Source: Staphylococcus piscifermentans
GTDB lineage: Bacteria; Bacillota; Bacilli; Staphylococcales; Staphylococcaceae
Direction of reading: 5' to 3'
DNA: 64,000 nt
NCBI RefSeq assembly: GCF_900186985.1
Contig: NZ_LT906447.1
Span: 558,001 to 622,000, forward strand
Below, piece after piece: positions 57,299 through 64,000 of the stretch (its first letter is position 1; each line of letters starts with the position of its first letter). The translations under genes and the position numbers were made by a program. The notes beneath the pieces were generated by a model. That model was not told the origin of the DNA and made no database searches. It was given only the letters and a program-made list of their open reading frames with translations.

Positions 57299-58729
57299 AT
57301 GTCAACTAAGATTAAAGAATTAGAGTTAGAAGCATCACGGTTAACAAGAGAAACGCATAAATTAGGAATTCCGGTGATGATTGTATTCGAGGGAGTGCCT
57401 GCAGCGGGTAAAACGCGCTTATCAAATGAACTCTTACTAACATTAGATGCTAAGTATTCTAGCTTTATTGCTACAGCATCGCCGACACCTGAAAATCTGC
57501 GTTATCAATTCTTGCAGAAATATTGGAATACGCTGCCAGGAAAAGGGGACATCAATATTTATTTCCGCAGTTGGTATGCGCATTATATTGATTACAAAGT
57601 CAATGGTATCAAGCATTTGCAGTATAAGGATTATCATGTATTGCGCGATCAAATTGATGGGTTTGAAGAAATGTTGGAAAATGATCATTACGAAATCATC
57701 AAATTCTATATTGAAATTGATGAGAAGAAGCGGCAAGATCATATTCGCCAAACTAAAGAAAATCCGCTCACACGCTGGAAAGCGCAAGAATATGAAAATG
57801 TCATCCCGGATGATATTTATTTAGAAGAAATGCACAAAATCTTGAATGATCCAAAGCAGAAAGATTGGAAAGTGATTGATTATACGGAGCGCGAACAAGC
57901 TACTGTCAATATGTACGAACATATTATCAAGCGCTTGAAGAAAGCAATCAAAGCTTATCGTGAACGTGTAGTGGAAAGAGATGGCTTATTTACTAAAGAC
58001 TATAAGACAGATTTGTTTGAGAATCGCTTAACGAAAGTGAAGAAAGATGAATATAATGCACAAATTGAAAAATTGCAGCAACGTATGTTAGAAATCCAAT
58101 TTGCCTTATATGAACGCAAGATTCCGCTCATCTTGGTCTTTGAAGGAATGGACGCTGCAGGTAAAGGCGGCAATATCAAACGTATTCGTGAGAAATTGGA
58201 TCCTACCGGTTATGAAGTCAACGCGATCAGTGCTCCGACAGATGTAGAATTAGCGCATCAATATTTGTGGCGCTTTGCGAGAGATATGCCGCGTACCGGC
58301 CATATTGAAATGTTCGACCGCAGCTGGTATGGCCGTGTTCTTGTGGAACGTGTGGAAGGGTTTGCGACGGTTGATGAATGGCAGCGTGCCTATCATGAAA
58401 TTAATGATTTTGAAAAAATGTGGACTGATGAAGGTGCTATCATTTTGAAATTCTTCTTGAGTTTGGATAAAGATATCCAACTTGAACGTTTTAAAGCCAG
58501 AGAAGTCAATCCAGATAAGCAATGGAAGATTACTGACGAAGATTGGCGCAATCGCGATAAATGGGACTTATACCTTGAAGCGAGTGCAGATATGATTCAA
58601 AAAACAGACTCATCACACGCACCTTGGTATATCGTACCGGCTGACCATAAGAAATCAGCACGTATTGCAGTCTTGAAACGTATTATTAAAACTTGTGAAA
58701 CAGCGCTGTGGGGCGTGAATCACGATTAA
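57299..58729 (+). CDS. Polyphosphate:AMP phosphotransferase (two-domain PPK2)
   Basis: The 476-residue protein has two PPK2 kinase domains. The first Walker A is FEGVPAAGKTRLS (about 25) and the second FEGMDAAGKGGNIKRI (about 280). The second domain also has the Walker B-like FDRSWYGRVLVERVEGFA. Two-domain PPK2 enzymes (class II) move phosphate from polyphosphate to AMP. The first domain is diverged (GVPAAGKT), which suggests the second is catalytic. GGGGTGAG lies 5 bases before the ATG. Confidence 0.88.
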   Translation: MSTKIKELELEASRLTRETHKLGIPVMIVFEGVPAAGKTRLSNELLLTLDAKYSSFIATASPTPENLRYQFLQKYWNTLPGKGDINIYFRSWYAHYIDYKVNGIKHLQYKDYHVLRDQIDGFEEMLENDHYEIIKFYIEIDEKKRQDHIRQTKENPLTRWKAQEYENVIPDDIYLEEMHKILNDPKQKDWKVIDYTEREQATVNMYEHIIKRLKKAIKAYRERVVERDGLFTKDYKTDLFENRLTKVKKDEYNAQIEKLQQRMLEIQFALYERKIPLILVFEGMDAAGKGGNIKRIREKLDPTGYEVNAISAPTDVELAHQYLWRFARDMPRTGHIEMFDRSWYGRVLVERVEGFATVDEWQRAYHEINDFEKMWTDEGAIILKFFLSLDKDIQLERFKAREVNPDKQWKITDEDWRNRDKWDLYLEASADMIQKTDSSHAPWYIVPADHKKSARIAVLKRIIKTCETALWGVNHD

Positions 58730-58812
58730 CTAGAGCTTGAAAGCGTTTGTGTTCACCGTGGGGGAGAGCACAAACGTTGTATTACATAATGAATATATAT
58801 AAGGGAGGGAAA

Positions 58813-59772
58813 ATGATGGTTAGAAATTATTCTCGAAACTATTATTTTCATCATGTTGAACATCGTAAAGTTCAGCAAAGTTCGAAGCGGACACTATGGG
58901 CCTCATTAATCATTACTTTGATTTTCACCATCGTAGAATTTGTCGGAGGTTTAGTTTCGAATTCATTAGCATTACTATCAGACTCATTCCATATGTTGAG
59001 CGACGTTTTAGCGCTAAGTTTATCCATGATTGCTATTTATTTTGCGAGTAAAGCACCGACAGACCGTTTTACATATGGATACTTGCGGTTAGAAGTTATT
59101 GCAGCATTTTTAAACGGCTTAGCACTCGTAGTCATTTCATTGTGGATATTGTACGAAGCGGTGATGCGCATCATTTATCCTAAACCAATTGAAGACGGAA
59201 TTATGCTGGTAGTGGCAATCATTGGTTTGATTGTCAATATTATACTGACATGGCTGTTGTACAATTCTTTGAAATCCGAGGACAATATTAACATCCAAAG
59301 TGCTTTATGGCATTTCTTCGGTGATTTATTGAATTCAGTCGGCGTCATTGTCGCAGTCGTCTTAATTAAATTGACTGGCATTCAAATCATCGACCCGATT
59401 TTGAGTATTGTGATTTCAGCTATTTTATTGAACGGCGGCTATAAAATCTTGAAGAATGCTTGGCTGATATTGATGGCCTCTGTTCCAGAAGGACTCGATG
59501 TCGATCAAATCATTGGTGATATGAAAAAAGCAGAGCGTGTCATAGATGTGCATGAGTTCCACCTGTGGAGCGTAACGTCTGACCAATACTCCCTTTCTGC
59601 CCATGTTGTTTTAGATAGCACAAGCAGTCAAGACGCATACCAAATCATCAATCAACTAGAACGATTGTTGAAAACGAAGTACGGCTTACACCACACTACC
59701 TTGCAAATCGAACATCTTGATTTGAATCACTTAGATGAAAATTATTTCGAACAATTTGAGCATGAGCAATAA
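58813..59772 (+). CDS. Cation diffusion facilitator (zinc/cadmium/cobalt efflux)
   Basis: The 319-residue protein has a His-containing N-terminus (YYFHHVEHRKV) and six membrane helices. The CDF zinc site is SLALLSDSFHMLSDVLAL in TM2 and the second site is in TM5 around HFFGDLLNSVGVI. GGGAGGG lies 3-4 bases before the first of two ATGs at 58813/58816, so the second may be used. Metal efflux from the cytoplasm is the expected role. A frame from 58747 lacks a ribosome site. Confidence 0.93.
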   Translation: MMVRNYSRNYYFHHVEHRKVQQSSKRTLWASLIITLIFTIVEFVGGLVSNSLALLSDSFHMLSDVLALSLSMIAIYFASKAPTDRFTYGYLRLEVIAAFLNGLALVVISLWILYEAVMRIIYPKPIEDGIMLVVAIIGLIVNIILTWLLYNSLKSEDNINIQSALWHFFGDLLNSVGVIVAVVLIKLTGIQIIDPILSIVISAILLNGGYKILKNAWLILMASVPEGLDVDQIIGDMKKAERVIDVHEFHLWSVTSDQYSLSAHVVLDSTSSQDAYQIINQLERLLKTKYGLHHTTLQIEHLDLNHLDENYFEQFEHEQ

Positions 59773-59866
59773 AAAACGTCCAGAGCGCTGGTGTAGTGTA
59801 TTCCTGAAGTTGAATTTTGAGTTCGACTTTGGAGGTACTACATATTGTCAGCGTTATGGACGTTTT
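59772..59866. repeat. Long imperfect inverted repeat (95 bp)
   Basis: AAAACGTCCA and TGGACGTTTT close the element, and pairing continues with CGCTG/CAGCG, TGTAGT/ACTACA and AAGTTGAA/TTCGACTT around a TTTTGAG loop. It directly follows the CDF gene, so it may be a terminator, but it is far longer than needed. Confidence 0.7.
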
Positions 59867-59902
59867 GTTTGTTATAGATTGGTGGGATGAGTGGAGGATA
59901 GG

Positions 59903-59945
59903 GGCAAAGTGTATAGGCAGCGGCGGCGAGCCTCAACACTTTGAC
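59903..59945. repeat. Solitary copy of the AAGTGTATAGGC palindromic repeat
   Basis: CAAAGTGTATAGGC, a GCGGCGGC centre and GCCTCAACACTTTG. Flanks GTGGAGG and CCTCCAC extend the pairing outward. Confidence 0.6.
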
Positions 59946-60024
59946 CCTCACCAGCCTCCACCCTCAGCACAGCCCGCCATTCACCAGCGCTTCTCCACGG
60001 CTAACCCCCACAAACATTCATCAT

Positions 60025-60065
60025 AAAAAAAGGACTAGGATTTTAACTTATCCTAGTCCTTATTT
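60025..60065. terminator. Terminator upstream of the azoreductase 3' end
   Basis: AAGGACTAGGAT pairs perfectly with ATCCTAGTCCTT; T-rich tails on both sides. The dispersed GGAGCGGTA...AATAATTTC repeat follows at 60069-60105. Confidence 0.85.
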
Positions 60066-60109
60066 ACTGGAGCGGTACAACGAAATAATTTCATTTCCGC
60101 GCCCACTTA

Positions 60110-60736
60110 TTAAAATTCTTTTGCAAAAGATTCCGCTTGTTGAATCGCATTCAATTTAATCTCTTCAGCTTTTTCAGGAACTTTATTATGTCCTTCAACA
60201 GCAATTAAACGATACTTCGGAACACCCATAAAAGTGAAAATCGTACGAATATAACGATCGCCCATTTCCATTTCCGCAGCAGGTCCTTCATTATAGAAGC
60301 CGCCGCGAGATTGAATGTGCAATGCAGTTTTATCAGTCAATAAACCTTGAGGTCCCTCAGAAGTATATTTAAACGATTTGCCAGCGATTGAAACCGCATC
60401 AAAATAACGTTTTACAGCAGGAGGGAACGATAAATTCCACATTGGAGTCACGATCACATACTTATCCGCAGCCACAAACTGATCAACCAATTCAGCTAAA
60501 CGGCTGACCTTATGTTGCTCAACCTCAGACAAAGCTTCCCCAGACTGCAATTTGCCCCATCCAGAGAACACATCCGCGTCAATTTCCGGAACCTCATCTT
60601 TAAATAAATCAATATGTACCACTTCATCATCAGGATGCGCTTCTTCATAACTTTCGATAAACGCCTTGCCCACCGCCATCGAATTAGAAACCATTTCATT
60701 GAGCGGGTGCGCAGTAATATAAAGTACTTGAGACAT
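60110..60736 (-). CDS. FMN-dependent NADH-azoreductase
   Basis: The 208-residue flavodoxin-fold protein has [15 protein letters not shown] at its start, [19 protein letters not shown] (flavin loop) and the quinone/azo reductase [13 protein letters not shown] segment. Members reduce quinones or azo dyes with NADH. GAAGGA lies 8-9 bases before the ATG. Confidence 0.9.
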   Translation of the reverse strand: MSQVLYITAHPLNEMVSNSMAVGKAFIESYEEAHPDDEVVHIDLFKDEVPEIDADVFSGWGKLQSGEALSEVEQHKVSRLAELVDQFVAADKYVIVTPMWNLSFPPAVKRYFDAVSIAGKSFKYTSEGPQGLLTDKTALHIQSRGGFYNEGPAAEMEMGDRYIRTIFTFMGVPKYRLIAVEGHNKVPEKAEEIKLNAIQQAESFAKEF

Positions 60737-60942
60737 GTTAAAAATCCTTCTTTCTCTTTCTGTTTTTAAGATATATTAATTATACTCGATACATAAAGTA
60801 TATGTAAAGTATTACTTTTACACTTCGTGAAAGAAAGACTTGGAAATCGCAACGTTTCGTGAACAGTGCCTCTAAAGACTAGGATGACGGGGAAATGAGC
60901 GTATAATACAAGGGAATATATGAAACCGAGGTGTTTTTCAAC

Positions 60943-61242
60943 ATGAAGAATTTAATCATTGGGTTGTTGCTCGTTATGCTGATTATGGGTTCTGGCTATA
61001 ATATGATTAAAGCAGAAATGCATCATGACTCCGATGCGATTGCTGCCCAAAAGCAAAAGATGAAAGGCATTACGACGAAGGCGCAATTGAAAGCTGTCTT
61101 TAAAGATCCTAAGAAGAAAGAAGGCGCAAAGTTAGCCGCTTATGAAAACGCAGTAGAGAATCACGTACTGCCACGCAGCAAGCACTTTCAAACTGCAGAA
61201 GCTGCTTATAAAGAATCTTTAAAATTAAAACATGATAAATAA
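60943..61242 (+). CDS. Small membrane-anchored or secreted protein
   Basis: The 99-residue protein has an N-terminal hydrophobic segment (about 3-22) with no clear cleavage site, then a Lys/Ala/His-rich soluble part. GAGGTG lies about 11 bases before the ATG at 60943. A GTG at 60931 overlapping that site is less likely. Family not recognised; the similar small membrane-anchored gene downstream (61289-61558) is convergent. Confidence 0.72.
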   Translation: MKNLIIGLLLVMLIMGSGYNMIKAEMHHDSDAIAAQKQKMKGITTKAQLKAVFKDPKKKEGAKLAAYENAVENHVLPRSKHFQTAEAAYKESLKLKHDK

Positions 61243-61243
61243 A

Positions 61244-61302
61244 AAGCAAAGCAGTCGCTTCATGAATGTCTGTGCGGACATGTCTGAATCACTGCTTTGC
61301 TT
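61244..61302. terminator. Bidirectional hairpin between convergent small genes
   Basis: AAGCAAAGCAGT pairs perfectly with ACTGCTTTGCTT across a 35-base loop. Confidence 0.8.
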
Positions 61303-61558
61303 CATTATGTTGAGTGAAATCTGAAATTTGAATATGTCGTAAATCATATAAAGACGGCAGATGTTCTGTAAAGCTTTCAAGTTTCCGCAAAAATGGATAT
61401 TCATTCGTCCATTGATTGACTTGATCTGCAAATTGCCCATCAACGAATTGGTGATACATTTGCGGAATAAAAGTGAGCAACCGATCGTCTTGCCACAATT
61501 TATAAATACCTACTAGGGCCAGTGCAATAAATAATCCTTTAATTAATTTCCACATCAT
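61289..61558 (-). CDS. Small membrane-anchored protein
   Basis: The 89-residue protein begins MMWKLIKGLFIALALVGIYK, a single N-terminal helix, and continues with a charged soluble part containing DDRLLTFIPQMYHQF. GAGGAGAAAG is immediately before ATGATG. No family recognised. It ends inside the shared hairpin with the gene to its left. Confidence 0.72.
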   Translation of the reverse strand: MMWKLIKGLFIALALVGIYKLWQDDRLLTFIPQMYHQFVDGQFADQVNQWTNEYPFLRKLESFTEHLPSLYDLRHIQISDFTQHNEAKQ

Positions 61559-61703
61559 CTTTCTCCTCGGAAAAAGTAAGTCTTATATTTTATTGTATAA
61601 TATTTTTATGCAGATTACCAGAATGTGATAAAGGCTATATGTAAGGTAGAAAGCGTGATATAATTTAACAACTGACATCAAGAATTTTATTAGGAGGAAA
61701 AGT

Positions 61704-62312
61704 ATGCGTAAATGGCGTTCTCGTTTATTCTCTATTATAGGAGTATTGCTCATTTTAGTGGGGGTCTTTTTCCTATTTAAACCCCAAATTGATCATTTTA
61801 TTACAGGAAAACAAAACGACGAAAAAATCGAACAATATGATAAGCAGCAAGCAGATCATAAAGACAAACATAAAGCAGCACCACAAGTGCCGAAGGATAA
61901 ATCGCAATTAGTAGGCTACATAGATATTCCGAGTGTCAATATTAAAGAACCGGTTTATCCAGGGGCCGCTACACCGGAACAGTTGAATCGTGGTGTAAGT
62001 CTTGCAGAAGATGATGAAACTTTAGACCAGCAGAACATTTCTATTGCAGGGCACACCAATACAAGTGGAGATTACCAATTTACTAATCTGCACAAAGTGA
62101 AAAAGGGAGCGAAAGTAACCTTTAAAGTCGGTGATGAAACCCGCAAGTATAAAATGACTTCAATCAAGGATGTGAGTCCGGATGAAGTTAGTGTATTAGA
62201 TGAGCATAAAGGGCAAAAAGAACAACTTACATTGATTACATGTGATGATTATAATCCGCAAACCAATGAATGGGAAAAGAGAAGCATTTTTGTAGCGAAG
62301 AGAGTAGCATAA
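61704..62312 (+). CDS. srtA: Sortase A
   Basis: The 202-residue class A sortase has an N-terminal membrane anchor (about 10-28) and a catalytic domain with the triad His in AGHTNTS, Cys in TLITCDDYN and Arg in EWEKRSIF. It links LPXTG proteins to the cell wall. AGGAGG lies 5-6 bases before the ATG. Length is close to that of S. aureus SrtA. No LPXTG protein is encoded in the window. Confidence 0.95.
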   Translation: MRKWRSRLFSIIGVLLILVGVFFLFKPQIDHFITGKQNDEKIEQYDKQQADHKDKHKAAPQVPKDKSQLVGYIDIPSVNIKEPVYPGAATPEQLNRGVSLAEDDETLDQQNISIAGHTNTSGDYQFTNLHKVKKGAKVTFKVGDETRKYKMTSIKDVSPDEVSVLDEHKGQKEQLTLITCDDYNPQTNEWEKRSIFVAKRVA

Positions 62313-62315
62313 GAA

Positions 62316-62347
62316 AAAGGCTGGGACATAATAATGTCTCAGCTTTT
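62316..62347 (+). terminator. srtA terminator
   Basis: AAAGGCTGGGACA and TGTCTCAGCTTT arms, followed by TTCTC. Confidence 0.75.
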
Positions 62348-62349
62348 CT

Positions 62350-62478
62350 CTATGGACTGGCAGTAGCTATCTGAATAGAAAATACGCTTGTTCCAAGCTT
62401 ATTTCTATTCTAGTTAGCCTTGCCGGAGCGGGAAGACGAAATAATTTTAATCAAAAATTATTTCTGTCCCGCTCCCTT
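62350..62478. repeat. Composite dispersed repeat between srtA and bioB
   Basis: GGCAGTAGCTATCTGAATAG is followed by the long hairpin GGAGCGGGA...TCCCGCTCC (62425-62475), which encloses AATAATTTT/AAAATTATT. The same blocks, in part, lie at 34598-34735 and 45970-46070. It probably terminates bioB as well. Confidence 0.65.
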
Positions 62479-62484
62479 ACTCTT

Positions 62485-63495
62485 TTAAGCTTCCAAAGTT
62501 TCAGTGATTTTTTCAGCTGTATCTTCAGGAAGATTGCTGCAATCAATTTCAAAGCCTAAATCTTGAATCATACGATAATCCATAGTATTCGGCTGGCCGC
62601 CTGTAATTAGGTAGTCACCCACAAAGATTGAATTCGCAGCAAGCAATGCAAAAGGCTGCAATGATTGCAAGTTGACTTCTCGTCCACCAGCAATACGGAT
62701 TTCTTTAGTAGGGTTGACTAAGCGGAAGAGTGCAATAATGCGTAAACATTTCATTGGTGTCAACTCATCCATATTGCCGAACTTAGTACCTTGGATCGGA
62801 TGCAAGAAGTTAATAGGAATACTATCTGCATCTAATTCTTTTAAAGCAAAGGCCATATCAATTCTATCTTGAGCAGTTTCTCCCATCCCGCAAATCACAC
62901 CAGAACATGGTGAAATATTATTTTCCTTCATAATTTCTACAGTTTTTACGCGGTCTTCATATGTGTGTGTTGATACAACAGTGTCATGATAGTTCTCGCT
63001 TGTATTTAAGTTATGATTATAACGGTCTACACCTGCTTCTTTTAAACGATGTGCTTGATCTTCATTAGCTAAACCTAGACAAGCACACACTTTTAATTGA
63101 GGATGATTTTCTTTAATTGCACGCACAGACTCAGTAATATGATCCACTTCTTTATCACTTGGTCCGCGTCCACTCATTACAATACAATATGTACCAATTT
63201 GGTTGTCTGCAGCTGCATCTGCTCCTGCGATAATATCGTTTTCCGGAATTAAAGCATAGCGATCTTTACGCTTCATATCTCGAGATTGACCACAGTACCC
63301 ACAATCCTCTGGACAAATCCCGCTTTTAGCATTCAAAATCATATTTAATTTAACTTTCTTTCCATAGTAATGTTTACGTACAGCATACGCTTCATCTAAT
63401 AAAGTAAATGTATCAATTGATGTATCTGTGTATAAATCGTAAGCCTCTTGCTTGGTTAATGCACCGCCATTAATTATTTTATGTGCAATCTCCAT
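62485..63495 (-). CDS. bioB: Biotin synthase
   Basis: The 336-residue radical-SAM enzyme inserts sulfur into dethiobiotin. The SAM cluster motif is [13 protein letters not shown] near 60, with [10 protein letters not shown] and [15 protein letters not shown] further on. AAAGGGGA lies 7-8 bases before the ATG. It is the only biotin gene in the window and has a BirA box upstream. Confidence 0.96.
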   Translation of the reverse strand: MEIAHKIINGGALTKQEAYDLYTDTSIDTFTLLDEAYAVRKHYYGKKVKLNMILNAKSGICPEDCGYCGQSRDMKRKDRYALIPENDIIAGADAAADNQIGTYCIVMSGRGPSDKEVDHITESVRAIKENHPQLKVCACLGLANEDQAHRLKEAGVDRYNHNLNTSENYHDTVVSTHTYEDRVKTVEIMKENNISPCSGVICGMGETAQDRIDMAFALKELDADSIPINFLHPIQGTKFGNMDELTPMKCLRIIALFRLVNPTKEIRIAGGREVNLQSLQPFALLAANSIFVGDYLITGGQPNTMDYRMIQDLGFEIDCSNLPEDTAEKITETLEA

Positions 63496-63521
63496 GGTTC
63501 AAATCCCCTTTTTCTAAAAAT

Positions 63522-63552
63522 ATGTTAACTATTAACAATGAAAAGTTTACAT
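63522..63552 (-). promoter_or_regulatory. BirA operator upstream of bioB
   Basis: On the minus strand ATGTAAAC, a 15-base spacer and GTTAACAT. This is the bipartite BirA box of Gram-positive bacteria with one difference in the second half (GTTTAC expected). Biotin-loaded BirA would repress bioB. Confidence 0.78.
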
Positions 63553-63731
63553 TCCATAAAAGAATAAAGCAAGCTGTATTTAAAAATATTTGATTTAGAG
63601 AGGTACTTCTCATTTGAGGCGTCTCTCTTTTTCATACATAATATTGTTAAGAATTTTTTTGAAAAAAGAAGAAAAAAGAGCAGAAAGAGCGTTTATATTA
63701 ATGAAGGTGTAAAAAAGAAAGGTGACTTAAA

Positions 63732-64000
63732 ATGTATATTACTGATTATCAATCACCAGTTGGTATCTTGACGTTAGAATCAGATGGTGAAAACTTAACT
63801 GGTGTTTATTATGCGGGACAATTGAATAAAGACAACCCAAATTTAGAAAAAGTAAATCAAGATGAGCAAGAGATATTTAAGAAAGTAAGTACATGGTTAG
63901 ATGCATATTTTAAAGGAAAGAATCCAGAAATCAACTTTCCTTATAAAGCTGCGGGAACAGAGTTCAGAGAACAAGTCTGGAACGAACTTGCCAAGATTCC
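63732..64000 (+). CDS. ogt: Methylated-DNA-protein-cysteine methyltransferase (partial)
   Basis: The N-terminal 89 residues of Ogt lie before the window ends. Seen: YITDYQSPVGILTLESDG at the start and GTEFREQVWNELAKIP, the helix before the active-site PCHR, which lies beyond the window. AAAGGTGAC lies 7 bases before the ATG. It repairs O6-alkylguanine. Confidence 0.88.
   Translation, partial: MYITDYQSPVGILTLESDGENLTGVYYAGQLNKDNPNLEKVNQDEQEIFKKVSTWLDAYFKGKNPEINFPYKAAGTEFREQVWNELAKI

Noticed and set aside
58747-58812. 22-residue extension of the CDF protein
   Set aside because: It lacks a ribosome site; GGGAGGG just before 58813 marks the start.

Overview
The window is chromosomal DNA of a low-GC Firmicute, almost certainly a coagulase-negative Staphylococcus (S. 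carnosus/simulans-like; genus firm, species a guess). This rests on gene content: a sortase A with a TLITC active site, a V8/Spl-type secreted protease, PanD, ThiO and FeoB of staphylococcal type, a PfoR-like PTS IIC family, strong AGGAGG ribosome binding sites, and intergenic repeats built on GGGACGAAAT as in other staphylococci. No rRNA, tRNA, phage, integrase or intact insertion sequence was seen.

Layout. 1-1.1 kb: the tail of an unknown gene, argR and a small membrane protein. 1.2-5.2 kb: the thiamine thiazole operon tenI-thiO-thiS-thiG-thiF (minus strand) behind a TPP riboswitch with its own terminator. 5.4-7.2 kb: a secreted serine protease, then a cluster of Fst-type type I toxin-antitoxin modules, one intact and two decayed, next to a duplicated 3' end of panD. 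7.2-10.2 kb: pantothenate genes panB-panC-panD, divergent from panE. 10.4-12.7 kb: a coiled-coil tail-anchored protein, a 43-bp palindromic tandem array and nagA. 12.9-20.9 kb: a secreted purple-acid-type phosphatase, a lipoprotein, a sugar-nucleotide epimerase, a membrane-bound MerR regulator, an M20 amidohydrolase, an MFS permease and a DUF1801 protein. 21-25 kb: a PepSY membrane protein and two tandem PTS IIC paralogues. 25.4-31 kb: the 5-oxoprolinase operon pxpB-pxpC-accB-accC-pxpA plus an NRAMP-fold transporter that lacks the metal-binding motifs. 31-37.2 kb: a xylulokinase, small genes and the Fur-boxed feoA-feoB-feoC-like operon. 37.6-41.6 kb: capA, capD and gtaB, with a structured RNA in front of gtaB. 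42-45 kb: a universal stress protein, a DUF5996 protein, queH, and then about 1 kb with no protein gene that reads on the minus strand as a candidate long regulatory RNA. 45.6-50 kb: a DUF488 protein, pflB and pflA, with a 12-copy 42-bp palindrome array between the last two. 50-64 kb: a methyltransferase, a Spo0M-like protein, an oxidoreductase, pdp-deoB, a third PTS IIC, a fructosamine kinase, a polyphosphate:AMP phosphotransferase, a CDF metal efflux protein, an azoreductase, srtA, bioB with a BirA box, and the start of ogt.

The genes are mostly housekeeping and vitamin metabolism (thiamine, pantothenate, biotin), iron uptake, anaerobic pyruvate metabolism and nucleoside salvage. Visible control includes the TPP riboswitch, a Fur box, a BirA box and cre sites (CcpA) at pflB, xylB and the gtaB leader.

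The most interesting material is non-coding. It comprises the toxin-antitoxin cluster, the C-rich-loop RNA candidate at 44.5-45.4 kb, the pseudoknot-like leader before gtaB, and two palindromic tandem-repeat families (42 bp and 43 bp). The 42-bp arrays stay open in reading frames on either strand and create false ORFs, including a false N-terminal extension of PflA.
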